The notes below the pieces were generated by a model, which was not told the origin of the DNA, searched no databases, and saw only the letters and a list, made by a program, of their open reading frames with translations. Positions 47,711-59,847 of a stretch of DNA of 64,000 bases are shown here, in pieces. Position numbers and translations under genes: made by a program. Source of the DNA: Perkinsus marinus ATCC 50983 (Eukaryota; Perkinsozoa; Perkinsida; Perkinsidae); NCBI RefSeq assembly GCF_000006405.1, contig NW_003202922.1, positions 435,034 to 499,033 on the forward strand, in the 5' to 3' direction. The stretch's first letter is position 1, and the number at the start of each line of letters is the position of its first letter.

Positions 47711-50700
47711 TCACTTTCTCTTCTTCGGCTTAGCCGATCGTTTCTCTCGAGCTTCCCTGATCTTATCGGCGAGCCTATTGGCAACGACTTTTCGTTTCGC
47801 CTCGGAGCCCGCGATAGATGGATTGACGAGCCCTTGGCCGCGAGTGTGAGATGTCATATCTCGCTTGTATGCTGCCTGAAAAAGGAGATGCTGGATATTC
47901 CACGCACCAAACTGTTCCAACCGTACTCGAGCCGCCTTCGACGCCTTGTCTCCACAGCCATGGACTTCGGCGAGTATATGAGAGTAGCAGAATCTTCGTT
48001 CACAGTACTTGCAGGGCAAACCATACGTAGAGACCACTGATGCACCTGAAGCCTCTCATCACAACAACAAAGCAGCGTAGATGTTTACAATCGGCATATG
48101 CACAAATATTCGGAGGCTTGTCAGTCTTAGTCAGCGCCTTAGGATCTCCACATTGCCTCTTGGGCCGAGCTGTGACCTTGCCTTGCCGATGCGCTGGTGC
48201 GGAGGTCGCCGAACGCTTCGCTTCTATCTCTTTCGCCGGGCTTTTGTCACCTTGGGAGGATACAACGTATCGAATCCATCGCCAGACCCAGCGATAGTTA
48301 CGCTAGGACACGTCTCTCACCTTCCAAGAGAGGCGCATTTCCCTGTTGATCACTTTCCCCCTGTGGCACCGCTCGGACCCAAACATACCGCATGATACCA
48401 TCGCCACTGCTGCCATGCTTAAACCCTCTCGTCTCAGCACGTTCATGTACCAATCTTCGCGAGGCAGCACTCAACAAGTTATCAAAGCAATATGTTTCTT
48501 CCGACGCCAGGGAGTCGAGAGTCGCATCGACGGCTTCGATAGTCAGGTCCACCCGAGCGACGGGCTTCTCCCCAATTTCCGTGGTAGACACCCTTTTCAT
48601 ATCACTATGGGTCTCGAGCTTCTCAGGACTCCTATGTTCTGCGGCACTCTTAACCTGCGACGAATAAGCATCATATCATTTTCCGAGGGCGATAAGAAGA
48701 GAGCGAGCTCCGACCAAATCCTGCAGTCGCATACAGTCTTACCTTGCGATGCTTCTTGCTATCGCCATCGTTCGTGTGGGATGATCTCGGCGGGGGCACG
48801 ACGGAAGGGTAGCGTGATAGTTCGGAAACGTCCTCCACCATACTCAATGCAGGTATAATAAACCCACGCTCTGCTGCATAGCTGTACAGGGTGACTAGTA
48901 CCTAATGCACCCGTCTGTGATACGAAGGAGGAGTAATGCCGCTTACGTCATCTGCTCCTATAGTCTCAGAGTCCCCCACAAGAACAAGTTGCCTTTTAGC
49001 CCGCGTCACTGCAACGTTTAGGCGTCGATAGTCCTTCAAAAATCCGACTTCACCTGAGTTGTTTCCGAATGACCTCCAGTAATAAATAACGCACAAGAGA
49101 GGCGAGCCGGATCAGAACGTTGAGCTTCGGTTCACCTGCGTCGTTTGAGCGGACCAGCGACAAGACCACCACTTCCTGTTCTTGACCTTGGTAGGAATCC
49201 ACAGAAGATACGAACGATGCATCAGTCTAAGAATCACCACCATTTCGCGACTTCGCCTGCTCACAATCACAGAGGCAGTCACACCTCTCCCGTAGAGCTC
49301 TTCAATGCGTCCCGTATAAGGCCCACTTGACGATTGTAAGGACTAATGACAGCTGTTTGGTCCCGTTTGATGCCGGCCGCCCTTAAAAACGAGATGTATC
49401 TGACATCAGCGCATTAGAGCAGACTAGGACTACATGAGAAACATACTGCTGTAAACAGTACACACGAGAGATATTGAAAGCTCACTTGGCGACTAGAGCC
49501 ACTTCGGCACTGTTACTCCGGGACTCCTCTTCACCAACTTCATCCTCGTGCATCCAGTCCACTCCTAGCAACCGTGGCTATGTAGCATTCCTACCAACAC
49601 TGCTTACCTGCTGTGTCAATCCACAATAACGGTCGAGAGAGCATCTCTTGGTCGGCCCAGACTCCGAGCGACTCCAACTTATCCGATGAGATCACTGATA
49701 AGACACATACTATGACGACGACGAAGCCGCCACCCCAAAGGCTCACTTCTCTCCGTTAACTCCTGCAGAGTCCGCGATTTCACCGATTCCGATGCAAGCA
49801 GATGCCCCCCGTAGAACTGGGCGTTGCTCCAACCCATTATGGTTTCATTCATGCGATATCTACAACAGGGGAAGAGTCAGTGTAATTTCCACAGCTTGAG
49901 ATCCATTTCTCTTGCTCATGCTCATGGTATGTCATTGGAAAAAAAAGAGATCTACTGTCACCTACTGTGTAGTGAGCATAACACTGGGCATCTCACGACC
50001 CTCGCCAATCGTCGACTTCTCCATCATCTCCATGAGCCGACCGAACAGCGTCTCTTGCAGGCCTCCTTTTGCGGCTTCCTCACTGAGTACCGTAGCGGCC
50101 AGCTGCTTATGGTCTCCAGCTAAGACCTGAGCAAGCCTGCACACTGGATAAGGTCGCAGTAGAGGAGCCCACCGCTTTCCTCCCTAATAGTAGGGGAATC
50201 CAGCATGCCGCTTCTATGGCCTGTGCTGCCTCATCGATCACCACCACATCAAAGAGTCGAGTCGATGCATCCCCGCAACCTGCGAGCACTGCTAGTGCCA
50301 TGGATGAGCAGGTCGCAAGACGAACGAGTTGAAGGAAAGCGTTCCCTCGTATACGGCTGCACGCGCCACGCATGATAGCAGTTTTCTCACGGATAGAAGC
50401 ACTTTGTAAGATTCCTACACGAAGTCGCTATCCTTATTGTCACACCCAAGTGCTGGTCTCTTGCATAACCCGCTTCCTACCATTCTCTAGTGCTCTTGCC
50501 AAAGTCCTCCCCCCTGCCGCTGCGCAGGTCGAGAAAACTACGCTTGACTGCTGAATGACCTCAGAGACCGCCCGACGCTCTCTTGACCTGAGTTACAGAC
50601 CCGAGCTCACATTTCGAGAGAAGTCACGCCCCTAATAGAGCATACTATGCTTATTGTACAGTTATCGAGCTCTAGCATCTACAACTATACCTTTACAGTA

Positions 50701-53083
50701 CCTTATGACAACTGCGCGAATATCAAAGTTGAATAATTCTCAGTCGACTTCAACTGAAAATCCGCACACCTCAGCTACTGCCACTTAGCTACTGTTCATA
50801 AGGGCCGTAATAGCTCAGCTACTATAGTATACCGCGGAAGCGAGTACCGATCGTACTCAAGTGGTACCGCACCAGGTTTCGCATAGAGTGAAGCCCCCCA
50901 TAGTCTGCTTTTATACTAGTATCGCGCACGCCAGCTCACAAATTCTACCGAAGTTCCTTCCTCAGCTCTCGGACTTCTCCTTGCATCGCTCGCCTTGCAC
51001 CTCGATCCTTAGCCTTCTTACTCTTCTTTAGACACGAGTCTATCTCCTTACGAATATCTCCCACTAGCTGCTGTTGGTCATTCTGTGCGAGCTTGGCATC
51101 CAATGTATACCTGCAAGGAGCACAGGAGACATAGACGCATCGCTCCAAGGGAAATATCGTCTATTCGACTCATCCTGATAACATGTAATGAGCTCCATTG
51201 TATAATACAGAGAATACTCTAGTACATACGAGCCTATTGACAATACAGGTGAATGCGAGTCACAGACATCACCCTGTGACTAGTCTATTGGAGGGTGGGC
51301 CATAGTAGCCAATTCAGGTGACGATGCTAGACACTGGCAGTGAAGAGTCCTAGTCTATCGATAACCTTTCTCTCAAAGTAGCTCACCTTTCAAGGCCCTT
51401 CTCAACCCTAGCTGGATGCCCTATGCGGACCACATTGGATATCCCACCAACCGCCGTAACACGTTCCAAGAGGTTGTCCACGGCCACATTAGAGGGTGCA
51501 CAGACCAGTAGCTTCTGATGTCTCTAAACAGATGATGACAACTCATCGATACATAACGGGATGAATATGAGGATACGAAATGACGGGCCGATCTTCTTGT
51601 GAGGCTATGAAGTTCGATCCGTAACTACTCACTATTCACATTGATAACGTAACCTACACCTCACCTGAATCGCCTCTAATATATACGATACAAGAACAGT
51701 AGTCTTGCCGGTGCCTGGAGGCCCATGGACTAGTGCTAATGGCGATGCATCAAGGCAAGTCCTCACGGCTCGACGCTGCACCTCGTTGAGATTGTCACCA
51801 AACGCCAGGGGGATCTCTTCTTGGACCCTTGGGTTAAGGGATGGTATAGGAGACTCGCCGAAACAGCATGACACGATTTCATTGTTCTTCTGATGACAGG
51901 AAAGACTGATATCTCTAGCGAGTCGCAATAGCCATGGAGATGCGAAATTTCTTCCTCCTTATAAACAGATCAAGTTTCTGAAAAACACAAAGCGCTGTGA
52001 CTACCGTTTTTTCCAGCTTCCCCAGCATACTGCTGAGCCGCTTGTAGGTCACATCGCTACCTGAGAGACCAACAGTCCACGCATCTTTTACCCGAAAAGT
52101 CTGTTAGATCATACCAATCAATTGGTGCTCTCATCCGTAGATAACGTTCTCACAAAACAACGGAGTACCCACTAAGGGCAGATAGTTGACTCGTTGTTGA
52201 CCACGAGTGAGCAAAATGCATATCGGTAGAGCTAGCGAGATTCCCACTTCCCATACACACTACTACCCATGAGAGCAAGGGAATATGACGGGGCGCCTCC
52301 TCCTACTCTTAACCCGTCCGTGTCCAACTCCGCATCATCCGCCACCACAACGACCGAGTACTGCCCTACTGAGTGGACCTACAGGAGAATGCTCGCCATT
52401 ACGACGATAAGGTTTGTATTTCGAGACTGCTCATTACCACGCCGGCCACTTCAGGCTCCCCACTGAAGCCCTGATGGCTCGATAGACCAAATACGCCCAC
52501 TATATCACCCGAGGAGAATCTGAGGACGAGGGATGATAGACGTTTGACCAGCGAGATATACTTCATATGAGGATTTCCTAGGATTCGAACTAGTGTGCTA
52601 CAAACACGCAGGGTAGTTCCTTGAGCACCGCGATGAGATTATCTCTTACCTGTTGGGTGGCAGAGGTGATCGCTGATCCCCGCGTCCAGCAGGCTTCCCA
52701 AAAGTGAGGAGAGCACCTGAGTGATTCGATACAGATTCACTGTAGAAGGAGATCAGACTCACGCCCGTAAGGCCCGGTCGATACCGTATCCAGAAGGAGT
52801 TTAAGGAGGACGATGCCTCGATCCTGAGAGGAACAACTCAAGTCATGAGGCACTGAGATCACAAAGACATCAGGGATGAGGCCAGACAGGACGCCCCTCC
52901 ATTGACTTCAAGAGCTTCCGGAGATTGACCCAACCTTGGTACTTGTAAGTCCGCGTTGGAATATGATCGCAGCACTTCTGTAGTTTGGGCGACTTCCTCG
53001 TCCCTCTCCATGACCAGCAATTTCCTCTGCAATTCCACAAAGGACTCCACCGTCATCGCCCGCTTGCCGAGATCCGCCGCCAT
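47711..53083 (-). CDS. IGHMBP2: SMUBP2/IGHMBP2-type SF1B helicase (R3H and AN1 domains)
   Basis: This is a UPF1-like 5'-3' helicase of RNA/DNA linked to translation and tRNA-related functions. The start [20 protein letters not shown] followed by [11 protein letters not shown] matches the family N-terminus. Motif I is [19 protein letters not shown] (about 51700) after [20 protein letters not shown] (Q motif). Motif II is [18 protein letters not shown] (about 50230), motif [16 protein letters not shown] (about 50120), and motif [22 protein letters not shown] (about 49010). An R3H domain follows ([20 protein letters not shown]; about 48450). The end is an AN1 zinc finger [20 protein letters not shown] (about 47990) with a basic tail ...SAKPKKRK-stop. 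This is the full IGHMBP2 architecture. About 20 introns, some several hundred nt (51150-51370, 52000-52500). The first Cys pair of AN1 was not located. Confidence 0.92.
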
Positions 53084-53731
53084 GGATTCGAGTCAAGAAT
53101 AGTCTACTAACGTCGATGGTAACGAATTGAGTGATGCCTCACTGTGATCCCGGACCAGTTGGAACCCCTTGATGAGGTATTCACTGTAGATAGAGAAGAC
53201 GGAGAGCAATCTTGATGTCCCCAGGGAGCACGTGGGAGCTGATTATTCCATCCGAAGATCTGGCTGACTACTGAAATAGAGAATCCAGGTTCGAAGTGAG
53301 CGCCTCGTGATTCGAGGATGGAACGGTTGGAAGAGTTATCCGAGTCGCCCTGTCGTATTAGACCAGAGACAAATGAATGACTTGAGTGTGTGCGCGCATT
53401 ACTGCGATTCACTTACGAAAGAGGATCCTTGTACTTCCTCTGTCCGCTTTCTGGTACCGAGAGACAGTGATAGCCATCAGTAGAATTTAAACTAGACTCG
53501 ACCCATCGTTCAATCATTCTGAGTATCCAGGGGAATTCTCAGCCTCCTTCACACACGAGAACTGTTCGTCTTCGGTTCCCTCTCGCCTCAATGCTAAGCC
53601 AGAAGATGCGTACAACTTCACCAACACAAAGCTTGCAATATCTTCCACACGAAACTAGTCCGTCCCCAATGATATCTTGCAGCAGCAGCCTTTGAAAAAC
53701 GCTTCCTCCGGCATCATGCGCTATAAAGCTT

Positions 53732-55099
53732 CTACATCATATGCTTGAACCGTCTCAAGTTACGGCTCATAGTTCTAAGCAGTTGTTGTCGAGCCTGATA
53801 AGAAAAAACACACTCTACACCTCGCCTCACGGAATTCTTCCACTACGATTCACCCAGATATGAAAGAGAACATTTCATTTCTGGGTATTGCTACCCTCAA
53901 AAACTTTCTACCCTTGTTCCTATTACCCTGGACTGCATACTCATATCGTTATGGAAGAAGCACACAAAGACGAAACTCAATCCTAGCTGGAAAATGCCGT
54001 AAAAGCATTCGAACATGAAGATGGAGTAAAAGCCGATGGGTATTTGGAACAAAAATGCAGCCATCTTAAGGACGTTACCTAACATACACCCAAAACGATA
54101 CGGACCTTACTCGCGTCTGGAGGCTCATGCCGTTGTGGAAGAAACACACGAAGACGAAGCTGATCGCCAATTGCGCCATCCCATAGAATACTTCGAAAAA
54201 GAAGATTGAGTAGAATGATACGGGGAATTGCATCAAGAACGCAGCCATCTTGAGCATGTTACCTAACCACCACAGAGACAACCACCACCAAGGCTACCAG
54301 CAACCCTCAAAAACCAAGAATGGAGATGAGAGGGCCAACACTGACGCCCGGTAGCAGAAGCAGAGTGGTGGAAATGCTCTATAACTACTACCACTGAGCG
54401 AACGATGTTCTACGACGATGCATACGTCCACAGTAGGCTAGGAATGATTCAGACATTTCATACTACCCATAATGACGGTGATCAGCAGCGGTCTGAAGGA
54501 CTGGAAAATGTTCCGCATAAGACTGAGGAATATCTGTTTGTACTGAGCCAAGACGACACCCACAGAAATCTGACACAGAGAAGAGAAACGCATCATATGT
54601 TTGTGGACACCTGGAGAGAGAACATGCAATCTCGTGAAACAACAGGCATTAAGCTCAGAAAATATTATTACTTCGAAAATAGCACTCTTGTTAGTGACTT
54701 CTGCAATTTTCGATTTGCATGCGGGAAGCAGGCCCGTAGTCGAGACCTGCAAGAAAGCGACTTGTGGCACTATCTCAGTGGTACTTTGGACGAACCGTCT
54801 GAGTGAATGTTTTCACTGAGTTGTTCACCGGAGTCAAGGAGTTAGTCGGTTTAGCTGGCGGGATGCTGGCGAAGCCTCGAAGACCATTGGACCATCTGAG
54901 TACAACTATCTCTCTGTGTTATGAAGCGCTCGTATTTGCGGTCAGCAGAATGAGGATCGATCGGTCCATAGTAGGTTATGCCTATTTACCCGATGGGGAG
55001 AGCAGTCCTGAAAGTGTTGCCCGAGGCCGCCATAACGCCACGTTGATACAGCGGGCGAAGAAGTGCTGGACCCAAGGCACGACGAGATAAGCCGAGCAT
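53732..55099 (-). CDS. Multi-helix membrane protein with a tandem alternative exon pair
   Basis: The proposed first exon MLGLSRRALGPALLRPLYQR resembles a mitochondrial presequence and ends at GGTAAAT. The next is GLRGFASIPPAKPTNSLTPV. An exon ending at 54467 has SLCQISVGVVLAQYKQIFLS followed by NIFQSFRPLLITVIMG. It stops after one base of a codon, at donor GTAGTA. Then come two homologous exons of exactly 152 nt, A (54111-54262) and B (53927-54078), each with two hydrophobic spans (A: MAAFLMQFPVSFYSIFFFEV; B: MAAFLFQIPIGFYSIFMFEC). Both start in phase 1 after TTAG and end in phase 0, so either joins the last exon ARQQLLRTMSRNLRRFKHMM-stop, but never both. Family unknown. Linkage of the presequence exon to the rest is inferred. 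Confidence 0.58.
53927..54262 (-). repeat. Tandem duplicated exons A and B (152 nt each)
   Basis: Exon A 54111-54262 and exon B 53927-54078 are separated by a 32-nt intron-like spacer (GTAAGG...TGTTAG). They share the acceptor context TTAG|GTAAC, the core GGCTGC..TT.TTG.T.CA, and encode aligned 50-residue segments. 152 is not a multiple of three. Reading A straight into B gives an early stop. Confidence 0.88.
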
Positions 55100-55559
55100 T
55101 ATCAGTAGTGGACGACGAACTCGGAAAAGGAAAGAAAAATGGCAACTCGAATAGCGGCACTCCCTTTTGATCAGTAGACACCATCGCCCATCGTGAATCG
55201 GACTGTCGTGAATGGCGACTCGCGATGCGCGTGGATCGATCACGATGGCGTAGCGAGATCGGACTGCGCTCCCTTGAATCACTCCACCCCACTCAGGGAA
55301 GAGAACCCTTCCTCCGATGAAGGCTACTATTGGACATCAGAAGCCGCCTGAGTAAGTTGAAGAAGTTGGGGTATGAAATTCGGAACTCCAGATCCAATGC
55401 TACCATCATTCTTGTTCGAAACGGAGGTGTGTTTCGATGATCTTCAGTGCCGTCGATGATCGATGGACTGCTGCCTGAATACATTCGTAGAGTCTGAGGG
55501 ATTCGGCGGGGCCGGAGCACCTCGCAAGAGGCTTTATAGTTCTGTTTTGCCCCCAAGGT
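55100..55559. other. Divergent intergenic region before ACAD
   Basis: It lies between a minus-strand start (55099) and the ACAD start. A minus frame at 55293-55556 has no recognised motif. The bases around 55557 (CAAG|GTATGT) form a donor-like string overlapping the ACAD start, so an upstream 5' exon cannot be excluded. Confidence 0.35.
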
Positions 55560-56906
55560 ATGTCCAAAATGTCATCTCCATATGGAAGTACAGTCCCCTA
55601 TGGTGAGCCAAGTTGGTATCGTGGTGACCACAACTCTCCCTATTACCACCAGACCCACCGTGAATGGCGCGATAGATGCCGCAAGTTTGTCGAAAGTGAG
55701 GTAATTCCTTATGTGAAAGACTGGGAAGAAGCGAAGAAGATTCCGACTGACGTTTACCAGAAGCTCTACCGGGCCGGCCTTACCCCATGCGTCGTAGGAG
55801 AGCGTGGGTTCGAGTTTGTGGACTCCTCAGTAGCTCCCAAGCCTGAGGACTACGACGTTTTCCACGAACTCATCCTTCTCGACGAGCTGTCTCGATGCGG
55901 CAGTGGCGGTGTAGTGGGTGGTCTCATCGTGGGCTATTCTATCGGCCTTACTCCCGTTATGAATTTCGCCCACCCAAGTGTACGCGACCGAGTGGTTCCC
56001 GCTTGTTTGCGTGGAGATAAGTTCATCTCACTTGCCATCACCGAGCCTCAGACCGGGAGCGACGTCGCTAGTATTCGAGCCACTGCCAAGCTGTCGGCTG
56101 ATGGTAAGCATTACATCGTGAACGGGGAGAAGAAGTGGATTACTAACGGTATATTCTCTGATTATTTCACTACTGCTGTGCGGACTGGTCCAGAGGGCAT
56201 GAACGGCATTTCAGTGCTTTTGATACCGAAAGGCCCTGGGGTCACTGTGAGGCAAATGGACTGTCAAGGGGTTTGGTCCAGTGGCACCACCTTCGTCGAG
56301 TTCAATGATGTGAAGGTGCCTGTGGAGAATATGTTGGGTAAAGAGAATGAAGGCTTCAAGGTTATCATGTATAACTTCAACCACGAGCGTTGGGGCTTCG
56401 TCGTACAGGCAGTTAGATTTAGCCGGCTGCTCTACGAGGTGTCTTTCAAGTACGCACAGAAGAGGAAGACTTTTGGCAAGACGCTTATCGAACACCCTCT
56501 TATTCGATGGAAACTAGCAGAGATGGCTCGCCAGATTGAGGGAGCTCATGCGTGGATGGAGAGTCTCACTCACCAACTGTGTACCATGCCCCCGAAACAA
56601 GCCGTTCTTATGCTGGGCGGACCCTTGGCACTTTGCAAGGCCCACTGCACTAAAGTGAGTACCTAACACGTTGAGAGTTTGAGACCGCGTGATGCTCCTC
56701 AGATGTTCGAATATTGTGCTCGAGAAGCATCGCAGATTTTCGGTGGTAACGCTTACACGCGTAGCGGCTTGGGAGAAGTTGTTGAGAGGCTGTATCGTGA
56801 TGTCCGGGCCCTGGCTATCCCTGGTGGCTCGGAGGAGATCATGTTGGATCTGGCAGTTCGTCAAGCGAATGCTCAATATAAGATGGCAATTGCTGGAAGG
56901 CTCTGA
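55560..56906 (+). CDS. Acyl-CoA dehydrogenase
   Basis: This FAD enzyme catalyses alpha,beta-dehydrogenation of an acyl-CoA. It starts MSKMSSPYGSTVPYGEPSWY and is intronless to KAHCTK. A single 47-nt intron (GTGAGT...CTCCTCAG) joins to MFEYCAREASQIFGGNAYTR. The N-terminal helical domain has FVESEVIPYVKDWEEAKKIP. The FAD/substrate beta-domain has ITEPQTGSDVASIRATA and YIVNGEKKWITNGIFSDYFT. The C-terminal domain has YAQKRKTFGKTLIEHPLIRW, then QIFGGNAYTRSGLGEVVERL, YRDVRALAIPGGSEEIMLDL and the end ...AIAGRL-stop. The usual Glu of 'YEGT' is replaced here by A-I-P-G-G-S, so the catalytic base may be elsewhere, as in isovaleryl- and long-chain-type enzymes. No clear peroxisomal or mitochondrial signal. 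The low intron number contrasts with its neighbours and suggests a retro-derived or horizontally acquired copy (inference). Confidence 0.96.
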
Positions 56907-57024
56907 TGAATTTTTAAGAATGTCAGTGTGTGAGGAAGGTTTTTTCACAGTGATTTATTCGCCTTGTGTTGTGAGTGTTTTTCCTCCTCGGATAAGGGGT
57001 CTTCTCGGCTGGCGGTAGCGTTGT

Positions 57025-59444
57025 AGAGTTCTCAGCTACTCCTATCCCGATCCTTGCTCCCACGGTATTCCCTCCACCACTGACTTGACTTCCAGCGAGG
57101 AGGGGGCTCATGCAGGCCTATTGAGGGTGCGGTGCTCTACGACGGATCTGGCTGAGGCTGAGGTAGATGTAGCGCTTTGACCTTGCTTGTTGGGCGGTCT
57201 CTGCCACTCGAGGGGGTAGATTGTTTGTACGACTATTCTGTATCCTTTGCACTCAAATTGAATAGCAGTAGCGAGCTCGGGTGGGAAGGTCTACAGGGAT
57301 TGTATTACCATTCTCAGATGTACTTACTGGTCTGCTTGTTCTACCATCGAGGAGATGACGAACCTATAGGGGTGGGACTATTGGAGCTGCACCGAGATGA
57401 CGAGTCAGATCACTCGATGTGTTGATGAATCTCAAGCCATGGCGACCAGTGTACTCGCAGGTCCACACTCTCCTATGAATATCGGAGGAGCTCGGTCGCG
57501 GGCGTGACCATCGTTTTCTATATCCTCGAGAGGGATGTCTGTGAAGGGAAGAGTCTCGCTGACATTGCTATGGTGCGGCTCCTTGAGCACTTCCGCGACT
57601 AAAGCGTTGTGGCTTTCCAGATGGGTGGGGATCATCTTCACCTCGATCACCGTCTGACCATACGATCGAGCTCGATTTATTTACCAGCAGCGGAGATGGC
57701 TATCGGGCTGTCCCGAAGTGTCGATATTATCGTTCCCTCGGGTGGTACTGAGGGGGGCTCCGGCCAGCAGTGTACAAGCACCCCTCCTCAGGAGCCGAGT
57801 GCTCGACTATCCGCCTGGTCGTAAGCATTGGCATGGATGGTGGGGAAAGGGAGATGGCCCAAGCTGTATCATGGAGGAGAGCGCATCGGCATTTTCTTGG
57901 AGGACCGACCCACGAGGACAGAGACATAAGACGCCTGTAGGAGAAGCTCTGGACGCGCACGTGCTAGAAAACTAGAGCTGTATTCTACGGGGCATCTAGG
58001 CTCCTTGACGCTCTCTGTCTCGGTCGGCTTCTACACACTGTCCAGGTGTGACATTCTCCCGGCCTGCAATATCTCATGGGAAGAGTTGGACCAGTTGGAG
58101 GCAGACTTGACAAGGAGGGAGGAGGAGATCACCGATTTGAGGTCTCAAATCCTCAGTGCTGAGGGGAAGCAACGGGATATGAAGGTGCCGCTATCTAGAA
58201 ATGATGGCGCTGCGTTCTCTCCGATATGCTATGCGCAGTAATCATTCGTTTGTATATTATATGACTACTTAGGAGGAGCTGGAGAGGCTGTCGGAAGCAC
58301 CTGTGTGCCTAACGGACCTCGACGTGGGTTGTATACTGGAAGGAGTTGATGGCTTCAATACCCTACGGATGATTAACTCCCGATGGAGGAGCGCTACAGA
58401 AAATCTGATGGCGCGCTGCTATGAGATGTGCTATCAGCTTAGATGTCATAATGACGTGATCCGGGTAATGGGAGTCTACTTTATCTTCGAGGTGCAGTTG
58501 TGGGAATATTCTGCTTCCTGGTAGGCATTCCAGTGGACGGTTCGCCGCTTAGCTGAAGTGGAGGCAGCAGGGAGGCGGCTGAGGGCGGGTATCGGAGGAT
58601 TAGAGCGTAGACTAGAGCCTGTTGGTGACATGCAGAGGGAAGTAGGAAAGCTCTCGAAGTCTGGGTACCACTCGTCGAGCAAATTTAGGTATCCTTCCAA
58701 TGCAAGGAGATCGATAGACTGGAACGTGAGATATTCCGAGCAGCGAAGGAGTCGGGGCATAGTAGTTCCACAGAGTTGGCCGAGGATGTACACGCACAGG
58801 AAGTATCACATACGGGAACCCGTGGTTAGGGGTGCCACGATCAAAGCTGATTCCACTTTATCAAGCCCTGCTTCTTATGGTGCTATTGATCTCCTCTGGC
58901 TATTCGTGGCACACTTGGAAATAACATGCGCAGTTGTCGTGTAACAACAGAGTCTTTAGGAGTGCTTCACTGCATTGATGGGGGAGTACTCGGCCTTGAG
59001 TGAGTCCTATTTCGCCGACCCTGATTCGGAAGACGAAGACGCTCAAGAGGTTATTCGACGACGCAATTCAGACGTGGGCAACGGGGTTCTCGATTTTCGA
59101 CAGTCTTGGCTGTTGCAAGATTCTCAATCTCTCTCTCCGTCTCAACGCCCTACGCCGGAGGACTAATGCACGTGACGAAGTCATCAAAGAGGCTGAGCGG
59201 AGGTGCTGCTGCCTCGAGGAGACACTAAGAAAGCTACGTGATGATGTAGGGATGTTTATCTTCATTCGGTGATCTTGGTTTTTCCTCACAGGTGACAGTA
59301 GTGGAGTTACGAGGGCAGCAGTTGCGTCCCCGGATGGAGTCTTTAGTACAGCGATTATCAACCATGGGCTTTGAGCATGCCGAGAAGATGTCGAGATTGA
59401 ATATGGAATTGAGGGTTGAGGAATATAAGGCATGTCGTCAATAA
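57025..59444 (+). CDS. Coiled-coil protein (exons partly resolved)
   Basis: Plus-strand exons read as long charged helices. They are STTDLTSSEEGAHAGLLRVR, then EELDQLEADLTRREEEITDL with RSQILSAEGKQRDMK, and EELERLSEAP. Next come AFQWTVRRLAEVEAAGRRLR with AGIGGLERRLEPVGDMQREV, an acidic piece SYFADPDSEDEDAQEVIRRR, and EVIKEAERRCCCLEETLRKL. The last is MESLVQRLSTMGFEHAEKMS ending ...YKACRQ-stop at 59442-59444. Heptad patterns dominate and no globular domain is seen. It could be a cytoskeletal or flagellar component. Start and several junctions (57200-58000, 58700-59000) are not resolved, so the span is approximate. Confidence 0.42.
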
Positions 59445-59847
59445 GTTCAGGCGTGGCATACATGCATAGTGCTGCTCGGCCGTAGGGAGTCTCGATACCA
59501 CAGAGTTGAGTTAATTGGCAGGTTCACACGCTTGTTGTTGCCGGTTGTAGTTTTGTTAAGACAGTATGACGAGCTTCTTTATGGGGCATTCGCCATGGGC
59601 TATACCAGTCGAACCAACGGAACTCCATTCTCACAATCAAGGTCCACAGATAAGACTACCGGTAAGCCATGCACTCCCTGTCGAGTACTTCTTTGTCTTT
59701 TGCCGCGGCTATATTGGGTGATCTATAGTAGTAGGAATTTCCCACTAGGGAACCCGTGAGGTAGAGTAGTCTCGTGGGTTGGAAGGAATACTACCTCAAT
59801 TCGTATCCACGTCATAGTGTTGAGATAGCGTACTCTCCTCGTTGTAG

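Noticed and set aside
52565-52620. Possible tRNA T arm (CTAG..TTCGAAT..CTAG)
   Set aside because: There is no matching acceptor or anticodon arm, and the region is an intron of the helicase gene.
53897-54281. Two adjacent duplicated genes instead of alternative exons
   Set aside because: Each copy is a single 152-nt exon with splice sites at both ends and there is no second start or last exon between them.
54405-54806. 133-codon plus-strand open frame
   Set aside because: It is opposite the minus-strand membrane-protein exon that ends at 54467 and splices in phase to the duplicated exons; the plus frame has no motif or splice support.
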